64,000 bases of DNA from assembly GCA_020723305.1 (NCBI GenBank), contig DYJC01000002.1:372001-436000 (forward strand), in the 5' to 3' direction. A program made the position numbers and the translations under genes. Of this stretch, positions 7,046-16,330 are shown piece after piece; the first letter of the stretch is position 1, and the number at the start of each line of letters is the position of its first letter. Source of the stretch: Desulfosudis oleivorans (lineage in GTDB: Bacteria > Desulfobacterota > Desulfobacteria > Desulfobacterales > SURF-7). The notes under the pieces are model-generated. The model had not been told where the DNA came from, did not search any database, and saw nothing but the letters and a program-made list of their open reading frames with translations.

Positions 7046-8908
7046 TTATGGTGTTTTTAAGTCTGCTGAGACAAGTTTTTTAAAAAATACCGTATTCCTC
7101 ATATTTTTTAAATCATGGTCGAACCGCAATCGGTTGTAATCATGATAGCCGTTTTCAATTGCTTTTTTCAGCGCCGTAACAGCTTGTTCCAGTTTATTTT
7201 GAATGGAATAGACACAAGCCAGATTGTAAAAAACATCGGCTCTTTTTGGCGCAATTACAATAATTTTATTGAAAAAAGTAATTGCATCGTCATACTTTTT
7301 TTCCTGTGCATAGATCAGCGCAATGTCTTTCATTGCATCAATGTCCGAATCATCGATCATCAGAACCTTGAAAAAGCAGTTTAACGCTTTATCCGTTTCA
7401 CCTCTTCTTTGATATGCCCGCCCCAATTTTTTTAGCAAGGAAACATCATCCGGATTGGATAGGAGCATTTGTTCAAGTGCTGTTATTTCCGTATTCAGTT
7501 TTTGTATAATGTCATATGTGATGCGAAGGTTTTCATTTGATTTTATATGATTGGGATCAAGGTGAAGGGCATGTTTGAATGATTCAACGGCCTGCATGAA
7601 CTGTCTTGCTTTTAAAAAAGCAAATCCCAAATTGCAATAACTGTCTGGGTCGTTCGGCTTTACGGCTGCCGCTTTTTTAAAATATTCTATGGCGGCCCCG
7701 GTTTCGCCCCGAATCAGCAGATCATTTCCCATGGTTGCGAAAATCGCCTCCGGCAGAAAAGCAAGGAAGGTGTGGCGTTCAATTCCCTCTTCAATGACAA
7801 TATCCGGTTTTATCTTTTTGATGAGATCCTCTATCACACTGTAATCAAACTTGGATGCGATGTATGCGCCGTGTCGGAAATGCTGTGCAAAGAAGGGGAG
7901 CAGAGCATCGAAAAACGAATCGCGAAAGACAATGCAATTTGCTTCCGTCTCCTGGTTTGTTGTTTCAAAAGGCTGGAACCACCAGGGCCAGCCGGTAACG
8001 GCCCATTTTGGATTATCATTTTTAAGGAAGGAACTGTTTTTCAGACTGTATGAAGGGACATTGAATTCCGTCAAATCCGGAAGACCGATCAGTTTGGCAA
8101 GATCTCTCCCAGATTCAGATCGTTCTTCTATCTCAAGATTTGATTCCGGAATACTGCTGTGCACCTTGACCGAGGCTGTTTTGATCCTGTCTATAATGCG
8201 CTGATATGCGATAAAAGCGCCTCGATCATTCCAGTGAGAATCCGTCTTGAAATAAATGCGTCCTTGATTTTTTGTATTTATCAGGACCGCTCGGAGATCA
8301 AGGATTTGCAAGTCGGAATTTTGTTTCATATACTCCAGAAACTGGTCAAGTTGGGTCTGTCGCGAAACAACTTTAAATCGTTCCGGAAAATATTCAGGAT
8401 AGACGGTCTGCTTATTGGGGACGGCGATATAAATATAGTGAATGCCTCTTTTGCCGAGCCAGTCCCGTTTGGTTTCAAGATTCCGTCTCATTCCTTCAAG
8501 TTGTAATTCCGATAGTTTTATCAAACCACGGAAATCATCGGAAAGAGAGATCCCGAAAGTATCCGTCTGATAAAACAGCCAGCCATCTTTACCGATTGCG
8601 ACCTGCGGGTTGGGAGATTTTTTCAGCCATCTGTATTTGATCAGGTTATTGTTGTGTATGAGCCAATCTCTGAATCCAAAGTGATCCTTGATGTATAATT
8701 CAAAATTTTCAGGGAAAGTTTTTATACTTGGGTAATCCCATGTTAAATCTGGAAACCGGGCGAGAGTCCTCTTCTCTATTTGTGAGATGGTTTCACCGGT
8801 CTGTACTGTCATCAAAATACCCGGCATAAATATAGATAACAGAAACAGAAAAGCTATAGTCGCGTTGTAGAATCGGAAATTACTAAATTTCATTGCAGAT
8901 GCTGTCAT
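7046..8908 (-). CDS. AlgJ/AlgX-like O-acetyltransferase with TPR tail
   Basis: A protein of about 620 residues, anchored by an N-terminal membrane helix. A periplasmic SGNH-like acetyltransferase domain follows: QIEKRTLARFP, GKDGWLFYQTD, catalytic Asp/His in KTDSHWNDRGAF (about residue 223) and the nucleophile Ser in FRDSFFD (about 329). From about residue 400 there are some seven TPRs ending in an NLACVYSIQNK...NMRNT block very like the end of the 2496-4640 product. The next gene upstream is an MBOAT, the usual partner that passes acetyl groups across the membrane. The start is uncertain: GTG at 8971 (overlapping the MBOAT gene), ATG at 8908 or ATG at 8893, none with a clear ribosome binding site. 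Confidence 0.8.
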   Translation of the reverse strand: MTASAMKFSNFRFYNATIAFLFLLSIFMPGILMTVQTGETISQIEKRTLARFPDLTWDYPSIKTFPENFELYIKDHFGFRDWLIHNNNLIKYRWLKKSPNPQVAIGKDGWLFYQTDTFGISLSDDFRGLIKLSELQLEGMRRNLETKRDWLGKRGIHYIYIAVPNKQTVYPEYFPERFKVVSRQTQLDQFLEYMKQNSDLQILDLRAVLINTKNQGRIYFKTDSHWNDRGAFIAYQRIIDRIKTASVKVHSSIPESNLEIEERSESGRDLAKLIGLPDLTEFNVPSYSLKNSSFLKNDNPKWAVTGWPWWFQPFETTNQETEANCIVFRDSFFDALLPFFAQHFRHGAYIASKFDYSVIEDLIKKIKPDIVIEEGIERHTFLAFLPEAIFATMGNDLLIRGETGAAIEYFKKAAAVKPNDPDSYCNLGFAFLKARQFMQAVESFKHALHLDPNHIKSNENLRITYDIIQKLNTEITALEQMLLSNPDDVSLLKKLGRAYQRRGETDKALNCFFKVLMIDDSDIDAMKDIALIYAQEKKYDDAITFFNKIIVIAPKRADVFYNLACVYSIQNKLEQAVTALKKAIENGYHDYNRLRFDHDLKNMRNTVFFKKLVSADLKTP

Positions 8909-8936
8909 TACTGTTAATTGACTGATCTTGGAAGTT

Positions 8937-10388
8937 CTAGAATCGGAAGTAAATAAACGGGTTATATGCACCGGCGGCCAGACTCATTACCGAGGCAAGA
9001 AAAATTAAAACAAGTGTCAGCATGCTGGTGACAGCAGATACACTCTCCGGCCGACAGAATATGTTTTTCATATCCGTGGTTGATAACGTGCCCCATTGTT
9101 TCTGCACCCAGGGGAGTACCGGGATGGAAAAAATCGTCCCCGCAATCATGGTCAGGATGATTTCATTGTCCAAATAAAGACCTGTATGATGGATGATGCC
9201 GTCGCCTTGTGCTAATCCAAACATCGCACCAAGAAACGAGATCGCCTGCGGAAGTGTTTCCGCACGGAAGAAAACCCAGCAGATCATGACAACCAGAAGT
9301 GAATAGATATACCGGATCGGTGACCAGATACGGTTGATCAATTTTTCAAGCCCGATTCGTTCCAGCACCAGAAAAAGACCATGCATAAGTCCCCATATGG
9401 CAAAATTCCAGCTCGCCCCGTGCCACAGGCCGCAAAGGAAGAAAACCGTGACTAAATTCATGTATGTCCGGAATGTTCCGCATTTGCTTCCACCCAGCGG
9501 AATATAAAGATAATCGCGAAACCAGGTGGAAAGGGAGATGTGCCATCGCTTCCAGAATTCCCTGATGGATCGGGATATATAGGGGTAGTTGAAGTTCTCC
9601 AGAAAATGGAATCCAAACATTCGTCCCAGGCCGATGGCCATATCGGAATATCCGGAAAAGTCAAAATAAATCTGAAGCGTATAACAGATGATGCCCAGCC
9701 AGGCGAGGCTGAATGTCAGATGTTCGGACGGGATCGCAAAAATTTTATCCGCAGCCACGGCAACGGAGTTTGCGATCAGCACTTTTTTCCCCAATCCAAA
9801 AATGAAGCGTTCAATACCTTCTGCAAAATCATTCAAACTGGTTTTTCGGGAAATAATCTGCTGGGCTATATCGCTATAACGGACAATTGGCCCTGCGATC
9901 AACTGAGGGAACAAAGAAATGAAAAGGCCGATATTCAGCGGATTTTTTTGCACCGGTACTTCATTCCGGTATACATCGATCACGTAACTTAATGCCTGAA
10001 ATGTAAAAAAGGAGATGCCGATCGGCAGATGGACAGGGTCAACCTGTATCGGTCCTGCCAGAACATCAGAAAAAATCTGATTGAAATTGTTGACCAGAAA
10101 ATTGGTATACTTATATGCAACCAGCAGTCCGAGGTTCACGGTTACTGCAAAACCGAGAAACAGCTTTGCCCTGGTACTGCTTCTGAATTTATCGATCATC
10201 AGGCCAAACAGGTAATTCGCTGAGATAGAAACCAGCATAATCAAAACATAAAATGTCTCTCCCCATGCATAAAAGAAAAGACTGGCAAACAACAGAAACA
10301 GATTCCTGAATCGTTTTCCTATCGGGAAATGGATCAATAACGTGACCGGTAAAAATAAAAACAGAAAAATAATTGAACTGAAAACCAT
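8937..10388 (-). CDS. MBOAT O-acyltransferase (AlgI-like), module 1
   Basis: A polytopic MBOAT protein of 483 residues. The start is placed at ATG 10388 because GGAGT lies 8 nt upstream and the family begins MVFSSIIFLFLFLP. Motifs include YFDFSGYSDMAIGLG, FWKRWHISLSTWFRDYLYIPLGG, WHGASWNFAIWG (about residue 323) and the catalytic His in LMHG (about 334). It moves acetyl groups from the cytoplasm to the periplasmic face for the adjacent AlgJ-like enzyme. It is the first of three MBOAT genes in the window. Confidence 0.9.
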   Translation of the reverse strand: MVFSSIIFLFLFLPVTLLIHFPIGKRFRNLFLLFASLFFYAWGETFYVLIMLVSISANYLFGLMIDKFRSSTRAKLFLGFAVTVNLGLLVAYKYTNFLVNNFNQIFSDVLAGPIQVDPVHLPIGISFFTFQALSYVIDVYRNEVPVQKNPLNIGLFISLFPQLIAGPIVRYSDIAQQIISRKTSLNDFAEGIERFIFGLGKKVLIANSVAVAADKIFAIPSEHLTFSLAWLGIICYTLQIYFDFSGYSDMAIGLGRMFGFHFLENFNYPYISRSIREFWKRWHISLSTWFRDYLYIPLGGSKCGTFRTYMNLVTVFFLCGLWHGASWNFAIWGLMHGLFLVLERIGLEKLINRIWSPIRYIYSLLVVMICWVFFRAETLPQAISFLGAMFGLAQGDGIIHHTGLYLDNEIILTMIAGTIFSIPVLPWVQKQWGTLSTTDMKNIFCRPESVSAVTSMLTLVLIFLASVMSLAAGAYNPFIYFRF

Positions 10389-10413
10389 TATTTTTTTACT
10401 CCATATTCCAATC

Positions 10414-10479
10414 AATTCCCCCTTTGAAGGAGAAATTAATAAGCTAATTCCCCCTTTGAAGGGGGACTAAGGGGGATGT
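10414..10479. repeat. C-rich palindromic repeat, third copy (direct halves)
   Basis: ATTCCCCCTTTGAAGG is present twice in the same orientation (about 10414 and 10447). The second copy continues GGGGGACTAAGGGGGATG. Same family as the repeats at 4707 and 6064 but with a TTTGAA centre. It fills the gap between the MBOAT and GT4 genes. Confidence 0.7.
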
Positions 10480-10481
10480 CA

Positions 10482-11618
10482 TCATAAACAAACAATCCGC
10501 TTGAATTCACATTCAAGTTCTTCTCCGATTTTTTCCCAGGTGTATTTCCCAACTACTTTTTTTCTGGCGAGCTCCCCCATCTTTTCGCATCTGGATTGAT
10601 CTTCAGCCATAAATAAAATGCTGTTTTTCAAATCCGTCCGGGAACCGATTTTTGTTATCAGGCCGTCAACACCATGGTTGACCAGTTGTGAAGGGCCGGG
10701 AAGAGCGGACACGATAACAGGTTTTCCGGATGCCATGGCTTCAATAACAACCAGCCCGAACGATTCGGAATGGGTGGATGGGAGTACCAGAAAGTCACAC
10801 AGGTTGTAATACGCCGGTAGTTCCTTGTCCGGAAACTGGGGCCCGGCAAAGATAACTCTTTTTATTACTTCGCGTTCTTCAGCCTGTTTTTTGTATAAGG
10901 CCTCGCTGTAGCCGCCACCCACAACAAGCAGGACAAGGGTTTCATCTTCAATCTCAGCAATCACATCAATCAGAATATGGAGCCCTTTAAACGGAATCAG
11001 GTTGCCGACAAAAAGCGCCACTGTTTTATTTTCAAGACCATGTTTTTGGATCAGGTGCTTTTCTTTCTCCCTTGGCATGTATCGTTTGACATCCACACCC
11101 CCGTATCCCACTGTTGTAACTTTACTCCAGGGGATAAAGGCACCTGCTTTGGTTGATTTCAGATATTCATTTCCCGGCGAACAGATCCCTTGAGAGCTGT
11201 TTACGATTCGCTTTGTAAGGAGTGGTTCATATCCGGTAATCACTAGCTTTTTCAGTTTCGTGTCTCCAAATACATCCATATGATAGGTAAGGAAGTAGTT
11301 TTTCTTTTTAAAAAGATGAGCCAGATACACATATTCGGCAGCCCCGAAAAAAGGGTAGTGAAGATGGATGATGTCAAACGAATCCAGCATCCGGTAAAGC
11401 TGCGGCACCATGCCCGCATCCCCATACTTCACAGGGGTTTTCAATCGAACGATCTGAAATTCTTCCGGGTCAGTCTCATAGACGGTCCGGCCGTAATTCA
11501 GTGTGAATACGGTTACATCATGATCCCTCTTTGCCAACTGCATAGAGTTATGAAAGCAGATGTAACCCATACCGCCATGAAGGGGAGGGAAGGTGCCTAT
11601 GATTTGTGCGATTTTCAT
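10482..11618 (-). CDS. Glycosyltransferase family 4
   Basis: A 378-residue GT-B glycosyltransferase. The N-terminal domain begins MKIAQIIGTFPPLHGGMGYI (glycine-rich acceptor loop). The C-terminal domain has ALFVGNLIPFKGLHILID, the E-x7-E motif region ESFGLVVIEAMASGKPVI, and a final GKYTWEKIGEEL helix. This is standard for retaining GT4 enzymes that use nucleotide sugars on the cytoplasmic face. The ATG at 11618 lies just after a CGGTTA-rich stretch and has no obvious ribosome binding site. Specificity unknown. Confidence 0.85.
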   Translation of the reverse strand: MKIAQIIGTFPPLHGGMGYICFHNSMQLAKRDHDVTVFTLNYGRTVYETDPEEFQIVRLKTPVKYGDAGMVPQLYRMLDSFDIIHLHYPFFGAAEYVYLAHLFKKKNYFLTYHMDVFGDTKLKKLVITGYEPLLTKRIVNSSQGICSPGNEYLKSTKAGAFIPWSKVTTVGYGGVDVKRYMPREKEKHLIQKHGLENKTVALFVGNLIPFKGLHILIDVIAEIEDETLVLLVVGGGYSEALYKKQAEEREVIKRVIFAGPQFPDKELPAYYNLCDFLVLPSTHSESFGLVVIEAMASGKPVIVSALPGPSQLVNHGVDGLITKIGSRTDLKNSILFMAEDQSRCEKMGELARKKVVGKYTWEKIGEELECEFKRIVCL

Positions 11619-11627
11619 AATAGCGGT

Positions 11628-11664
11628 TATCGGTTGACGGTTAACGGTATTCGGTTAGTGGTTG
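11628..11664. repeat. Short degenerate CGGTTA tandem repeat
   Basis: CGGTTA-type hexamers recur every 7-12 nt (CGGTTAT, CGGTTGA, CGGTTAA, CGGTATT, CGGTTAG). The stretch lies between the stop of the SGNH gene and the start of the GT4 gene. No function assigned. Confidence 0.5.
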
Positions 11665-11676
11665 GTTTCTCTTTTC

Positions 11677-12882
11677 TCAGGGAGTTATGGATTGCCTGGA
11701 GCATTTTGAGTGCATTGAGAATGAACTTTTTACTTGGCCGTTACAATTTTGACTTGTGATACTATTAACTTTAGAAGCTATGAATTTTCCTATAATTTCA
11801 GAATGTTTTTTGGAATAATGGCCTATAGCAATAAATTCATTTTCTTTTATCTTTTCATGCAATTCTTTGTTGATATCAATATAATCTACAGAATTTGGCA
11901 TTAATGAGACTATCTCATCATAGTATCTTTTCTCAGCGCCAGGTGTTGGAAGGAATACAAATAATACACGCTGATTTTTCCCCTCAAAATAACTTGTTAT
12001 AGAATTAATATAGTCAACAAAAAAACTAGAATCTGATAATTTTATTCCTGCATTTAGCTCAACTTTTTTGTTTTGATCTGTTGGAATTTTTAAGACAGTG
12101 AGAGCGTATTCGAAAAGTTTTTTCTTTATTTGGGATACTCTAAAATATAAATCATCAAGGTTGTTGCTGAGACTGTGTATGATAATGCTATTATAATATA
12201 AATACCCTACTCTTTTTGCAATGCCATATTGGGGTTCAAGAAAAACTTGATCACGACTATAAAAGAATAATTTATCTATCGTTTTTTTTTTATCTTCAAT
12301 TATAGACGAAGTGTCTTGGATTTGTTTTTCTTCCCTCAATATATTCGAAATGTTCTTGTATTCTTTGAAACTTTTTAAATTTTCACCATAAAAAAAGCAT
12401 ATTATGAGTTTTGGATTAATCTGGTTCTCTAATTTTCTTTTATAAACTAAAAAATTTCGATGTATATTGGTGCCTGCCCAGGCTGTATTAAAAACATTTG
12501 AAGGTAAGTCAAGATTGTTTTTTATGTGGTAATGAATTGTTTCACTGTCCTCCATTCCATAACCGAAAATCATTGAAGCACCTCCAATCAATACGATATC
12601 ACGCTCTGCAGCGGAATTCATTGCTGGATTTCTAAAACCATTATTATCAAGTGTGAGTCTTTTTAAAAAAGTTTTATCTTTATGCCTCATCCAGCCTCTA
12701 TAATTAGGCGTGAATATATAATAAAGAGACGAATCTGGAGTGTGAATATTTGATGTAAACCATTTTGACATCAAAATCGTTGGGGAGTAAACTAAATTTA
12801 AAAAGCCTTCAGCAATTAGAATACTGAATACGGAGATGAGTGTATATTTTACAATAGACTTGATCATATTTGTAATTGTCAA
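11677..12882 (-). CDS. SGNH-hydrolase-like acetyltransferase partner, module 2
   Basis: A 401-residue protein with one N-terminal membrane anchor and a presumed periplasmic domain. Block I of the SGNH fold is visible as IGGASMIFGYGM (about residue 103), and a late IGHYSKKHSEI segment (about 355) is a candidate for the His-containing block. The C-terminus is Ser/Gln-rich. Its start overlaps the stop of the MBOAT gene upstream by 4 bp, and it takes the place of AlgJ, so it is inferred to be the periplasmic O-acetyl transfer enzyme of the pair. An A10 run in the coding strand near 12282 (Lys codons) is a possible slippage site. The family is too divergent for a firm name. Confidence 0.65.
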   Translation of the reverse strand: MTITNMIKSIVKYTLISVFSILIAEGFLNLVYSPTILMSKWFTSNIHTPDSSLYYIFTPNYRGWMRHKDKTFLKRLTLDNNGFRNPAMNSAAERDIVLIGGASMIFGYGMEDSETIHYHIKNNLDLPSNVFNTAWAGTNIHRNFLVYKRKLENQINPKLIICFFYGENLKSFKEYKNISNILREEKQIQDTSSIIEDKKKTIDKLFFYSRDQVFLEPQYGIAKRVGYLYYNSIIIHSLSNNLDDLYFRVSQIKKKLFEYALTVLKIPTDQNKKVELNAGIKLSDSSFFVDYINSITSYFEGKNQRVLFVFLPTPGAEKRYYDEIVSLMPNSVDYIDINKELHEKIKENEFIAIGHYSKKHSEIIGKFIASKVNSITSQNCNGQVKSSFSMHSKCSRQSITP

Positions 12883-14312
12883 AACTGGAAATAAAGAAAT
12901 GGTACTGTTTTCCCACTAACACTGATTATCATTAAAATCATAATTGTATAAAAACTGTATATAAACTCTTTTGGCTGTTTCAAAATAATCATCTCATTTC
13001 CTTTTATTTCTTGTATGATATGCAGTCCGATTAAACAAAGAAAGGTGATCCCAATAGGAGTCGCTATTGGTAAACAATTATCTGTATAATGAAAATTTGT
13101 GAATACATTTTTCACATATAAAGGCAGCATGCTAAGATCTGATAATCTAAATAACAACCATCCAATTAAAGTTAGCAAATACATAGCGATGATTTTCATT
13201 ACTCTTTTGACTTTTGGATATATCCTTAACGTAAAAGGTAGTGAAATACGATAATCACGCAAAATGTGCTCAAATATTAGCAAAAGTCCATGATACCATC
13301 CCCAAAGTAAAAAATTCCAGGACGCTCCATGCCAAAGCCCCCCTAATACCATTGTCAACATTAAATTATAATATTTCCTAAAGTTTGATACCCTTCCTCC
13401 ACCAAAACTGAAATATAGATAATCTCTTAACCAGAATGATAGGCTTATATGCCACCTACGCCAAAAATCTCTTGGGGATATTGCCAAGTAAGGCCTATTA
13501 AAGTTTTTAGTTAAATCAATTCCCATTAACTTCGAGATTCCAAGTGCTATATAGGAATAACCTGCAAAATCTCCATATATTTGTAGTGAAAAGGCAACCA
13601 ATCCCAATAAACTTATCACTCCTGAAGTCGATTCCAGGTTTTGGAATGAATATTCAACATACTGAGCCATGTTATCGGCGATTATTATTTTTTTAAAATA
13701 ACCGATTGTTATCCAGTAAATCCCTTTCGAAATATCATTTCTTGTAATATTTCGTTTATTTGTAATTTGAGGCAATAAATTTGAGGCCTTCTCAATTGGG
13801 CCGGCTACTAGCTGAGGGAAAAAAGAAATATACAATGCAAAATTAACAAAATTGTTTGTTGGTTTAATTTCATCCCTATAAGTGTCAACTGTATAACTAA
13901 TAATTTGAAATGTATAAAAAGAAATGCCAACAGGTAAAATAATAGAGAGAGTTGAAAAATGAGCATTGAGTCCAATATTTTCCATTAAATAATTGAAACT
14001 TTCTATTCCAAAATTGAGATATTTAAAGAAAAATAAAAGTCCTAAATTGATTGTGATACTAGTAATTAAATATGTTTTTTTTTGTTTTTTATTTTTTGTT
14101 TTATAGATTGATAATGAAAATAAATAATTTATTATTGTAGAAAATAGAATTAAACTTAAAAGTTTGTAATTCCAAGCTGCGTAGAATATATAAGATGCAA
14201 TTACTAATAACAAATTTTGGTAATGTACATCTTTTTTTGTTTTAAAAAAAAAGATATAAAGGGAGTAAACAACAATGAAAAAAATAAGGAATTTGATACT
14301 TGTAAATATCAT
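12879..14312 (-). CDS. MBOAT O-acyltransferase, module 2
   Basis: A polytopic MBOAT of 477 residues. The start is placed at ATG 14312 (MIFTSIKFLIFF), with AAAGG 8 nt upstream. Motifs: GDFAGYSYIALGISKLMG, RRWHISLSFWLRDYLYFSFGG, WHGASWNFLLWG (about residue 327) and the catalytic His in WYHG (about 339). It ends with the family's typical FLYFQF. It forms an overlapping pair with the SGNH-like gene. The sequence around its start (GAGACCTTTGCACAA at 14316) resembles the ends of the inverted-repeat element at 52025. Confidence 0.9.
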   Translation of the reverse strand: MIFTSIKFLIFFIVVYSLYIFFFKTKKDVHYQNLLLVIASYIFYAAWNYKLLSLILFSTIINYLFSLSIYKTKNKKQKKTYLITSITINLGLLFFFKYLNFGIESFNYLMENIGLNAHFSTLSIILPVGISFYTFQIISYTVDTYRDEIKPTNNFVNFALYISFFPQLVAGPIEKASNLLPQITNKRNITRNDISKGIYWITIGYFKKIIIADNMAQYVEYSFQNLESTSGVISLLGLVAFSLQIYGDFAGYSYIALGISKLMGIDLTKNFNRPYLAISPRDFWRRWHISLSFWLRDYLYFSFGGGRVSNFRKYYNLMLTMVLGGLWHGASWNFLLWGWYHGLLLIFEHILRDYRISLPFTLRIYPKVKRVMKIIAMYLLTLIGWLLFRLSDLSMLPLYVKNVFTNFHYTDNCLPIATPIGITFLCLIGLHIIQEIKGNEMIILKQPKEFIYSFYTIMILMIISVSGKTVPFLYFQF

Positions 14313-14349
14313 TATGAGACCTTTGCACAACTTACAAAGAGTAATTTAA

Positions 14350-15189
14350 TTATATGAAATTAATTGTAAATTGGTTGCCGATTTCTTTTTTACGAGCAAC
14401 CCATATATCCTGTATGCTGGAATCAAACCTGCCATTGTGCAATATATCAAAAGACTTCAATAGGTTGTGGCGAACAAACTTTGGCGAATGATAAGCTTGA
14501 TACCATTTCTTCCCTTCTTTTACGTCACCTCGCACAACTAACTTGCCGGAATCATATAAATGTTTTTCATGTGATAAGAGTCTGTTCGTTGTAAGGTCTC
14601 CATGGGTAGTAATAATAATTAAACCGCCAGGTTTTAAAATGCGCTCTATCTCTTGTATCCATTGAGTGTGCATTTCTTCGGATAAATGTGTAAAAACCGA
14701 TATAGCATATACACAATTGAAAAAAGCCGGTTGAAAAGAAAGAGGCGGCTCTAATTGATTTACGATAAACTGAATTCCTTTTATATTTTTCTGGTTCCAC
14801 TTTATCGATTTTTTATTATAGTCTGATCCATACAATTCAACATCATTTTTTAACAGATTTCTAAGATGCCGGATTATGCGCCCGGGGCCACACCCCCACT
14901 CAAGAACTTTGAAATTGCTGGTGATTTTTTCTTTGTTTATAATGTCTGATATTACGGTTGAACTGTTCACTCCCTGATCAAAATATGAAGGCCAATGAAT
15001 ATTACCATAGGCATCAAACGCAAGTCGTGCAGGTGGAACTGGAAAGTCCTTATGATTTAAAAGAAAATCTCTATTAATTTTTCTGTTTTTAATCAGGCTG
15101 TGAATTCCAAGTATATAATCAGCAACTGAGATAAGTTTTAATTTTTTTAATATTTTCGAAATGATATGTACAGTTTGGAAATTCATCAT
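14350..15189 (-). CDS. Class I SAM-dependent methyltransferase
   Basis: About 280 residues. The start is placed at ATG 15189 (MMNFQTVH) because AGGAG lies about 8 nt upstream; the longer frame runs into the mobile repeat at 15219. Motif I is VLEWGCGPGRIIRHL, the acidic loop is ELYGSDYNKKSI, and the motif after strand 4 is CVYAISVFTHLSEEMHTQW, followed by LKPGGLIIITTHG. These are Rossmann-fold methyltransferase features. A methylated sugar position in the glycan is the likely product; the substrate cannot be read. The gene is followed by MBOAT module 2. Confidence 0.85.
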   Translation of the reverse strand: MMNFQTVHIISKILKKLKLISVADYILGIHSLIKNRKINRDFLLNHKDFPVPPARLAFDAYGNIHWPSYFDQGVNSSTVISDIINKEKITSNFKVLEWGCGPGRIIRHLRNLLKNDVELYGSDYNKKSIKWNQKNIKGIQFIVNQLEPPLSFQPAFFNCVYAISVFTHLSEEMHTQWIQEIERILKPGGLIIITTHGDLTTNRLLSHEKHLYDSGKLVVRGDVKEGKKWYQAYHSPKFVRHNLLKSFDILHNGRFDSSIQDIWVARKKEIGNQFTINFI

Positions 15190-15218
15190 TTCATGATCTC
15201 CTGGTTCTATATTTTTGA

Positions 15219-15360
15219 GAGCCAATCTCAAAATGATAAAAAACCGTCACACCGGCGAAGGCCGGTGTCCAGAAACGAAGTAAAAATACGGGATATCACT
15301 TCACTTTTCTGGATTCCGGCCTTCGCCGGAATGACAACAAGAGACTTTTGAAATTGGCTC
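15219..15360. mobile_element. MITE-like inverted-repeat element, copy A (142 bp)
   Basis: Long imperfect inverted repeats begin GAGCCAATCTCAAAA at the left and end TTTTGAAATTGGCTC at the right. Inside are CACACCGGCGAAGGCCGGTG and CCGGCCTTCGCCGG. TTGA flanks both ends (15215-15218, 15361-15364), consistent with a 4-bp target duplication. There is no coding capacity. It lies just upstream of the methyltransferase start at 15189. Confidence 0.85.
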
Positions 15361-15401
15361 TTGAGCTAACTCAATTTTCAGAAATACCGTTAACTGCTGT
15401 T

Positions 15402-16325
15402 TTAATATGTCTTATAATATTCATTCCACCGGAGCCCCATCTTTTTTATATATTGCCAATTCAGCATCTTGATATCGGCGGCCCTGATATACTTGTTCAT
15501 CTGAAAATATTTGATCAGGGATAAAAAGACCGCAATTCCTATCGTTAACGGTTTTGACATTCTGAAATATTTTTTTACCACATTTTCGGCAACCTGATAA
15601 CAATACCCATAAACCCGATTTGCCGGAGCCCATCCATAATGCTTGAAAGCAGTCTCCAGTGTTTCCTTGCTGTTGGGCAAAGCTTGTATATCGTCCATCG
15701 TTTTTGAAGCAGTATGCAGCCGGTTGTTGGAAAGATATTCTGCAAGATAGAACGCTTTAGAATTTTTTATTATTCTAATCCAGAGGTCATAGTCCATTGT
15801 GTAAGAAAGGGATTCATCCAATTCACCGGCTCTGTAAAATGCATCTCTTGTAAAAAAGGCCGAGGGTTGGGAAATAAAATTGAACATTGCCAGGCGGTTG
15901 TAATTGAATGGTTCCGTTGGATAGCTCCCGATAATATCTCCGTTTTTATCCGTGAAGTATGATTTCCCATAAACAAGTTTCACTTCCGGATTGGTCATAA
16001 AGTATTCCACAACCTTGGTGATCACTCCCGGCAAAAGGACATCGTCAGAATTTAGCCAGCATAAAATTTCACCTTTTGACATTCTGAAACCTTTATTAAT
16101 GGCATCTGTCTGCCCCTTATCTTTTTCCGATATCCAGGTGACCTGCTGATTATATTTTTTTAAAATCGATATGGTCTCATCCGTGGAGCCGCCATCTACT
16201 ATAATATACTCTTTGTGGGGGTAGTCCTGTGAAAGGATACTCTGGATGGTTTCTTCTATGAAATCGGCTTGATTATAGGAAGGGGTTATAATGGATATGA
16301 GAGGGCAGGATTTTTGAGCTTGCAT
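15402..16325 (-). CDS. Glycosyltransferase family 2
   Basis: A 307-residue GT2. The N-terminus is ISIITPSYNQADFIEETIQS, then IIVDGGSTDETISIL, the DxD-type CWLNSDDVLLPG, and a later YTMDYDLWIR typical of the acceptor half of capsule GT2 enzymes. A hydrophobic stretch near residue 270 may contact the membrane. Its start is 5 bp from the stop of the next GT2 gene upstream, so the two are probably translated from one message. Linkage unknown. Confidence 0.85.
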   Translation of the reverse strand: MQAQKSCPLISIITPSYNQADFIEETIQSILSQDYPHKEYIIVDGGSTDETISILKKYNQQVTWISEKDKGQTDAINKGFRMSKGEILCWLNSDDVLLPGVITKVVEYFMTNPEVKLVYGKSYFTDKNGDIIGSYPTEPFNYNRLAMFNFISQPSAFFTRDAFYRAGELDESLSYTMDYDLWIRIIKNSKAFYLAEYLSNNRLHTASKTMDDIQALPNSKETLETAFKHYGWAPANRVYGYCYQVAENVVKKYFRMSKPLTIGIAVFLSLIKYFQMNKYIRAADIKMLNWQYIKKMGLRWNEYYKTY

Positions 16326-16330
16326 TGGAA

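Noticed and set aside
11677-11760. Extra gene on the plus strand at 11280-11759
   Set aside because: It runs antisense to the GT4 and SGNH-like genes and has no recognisable domain.
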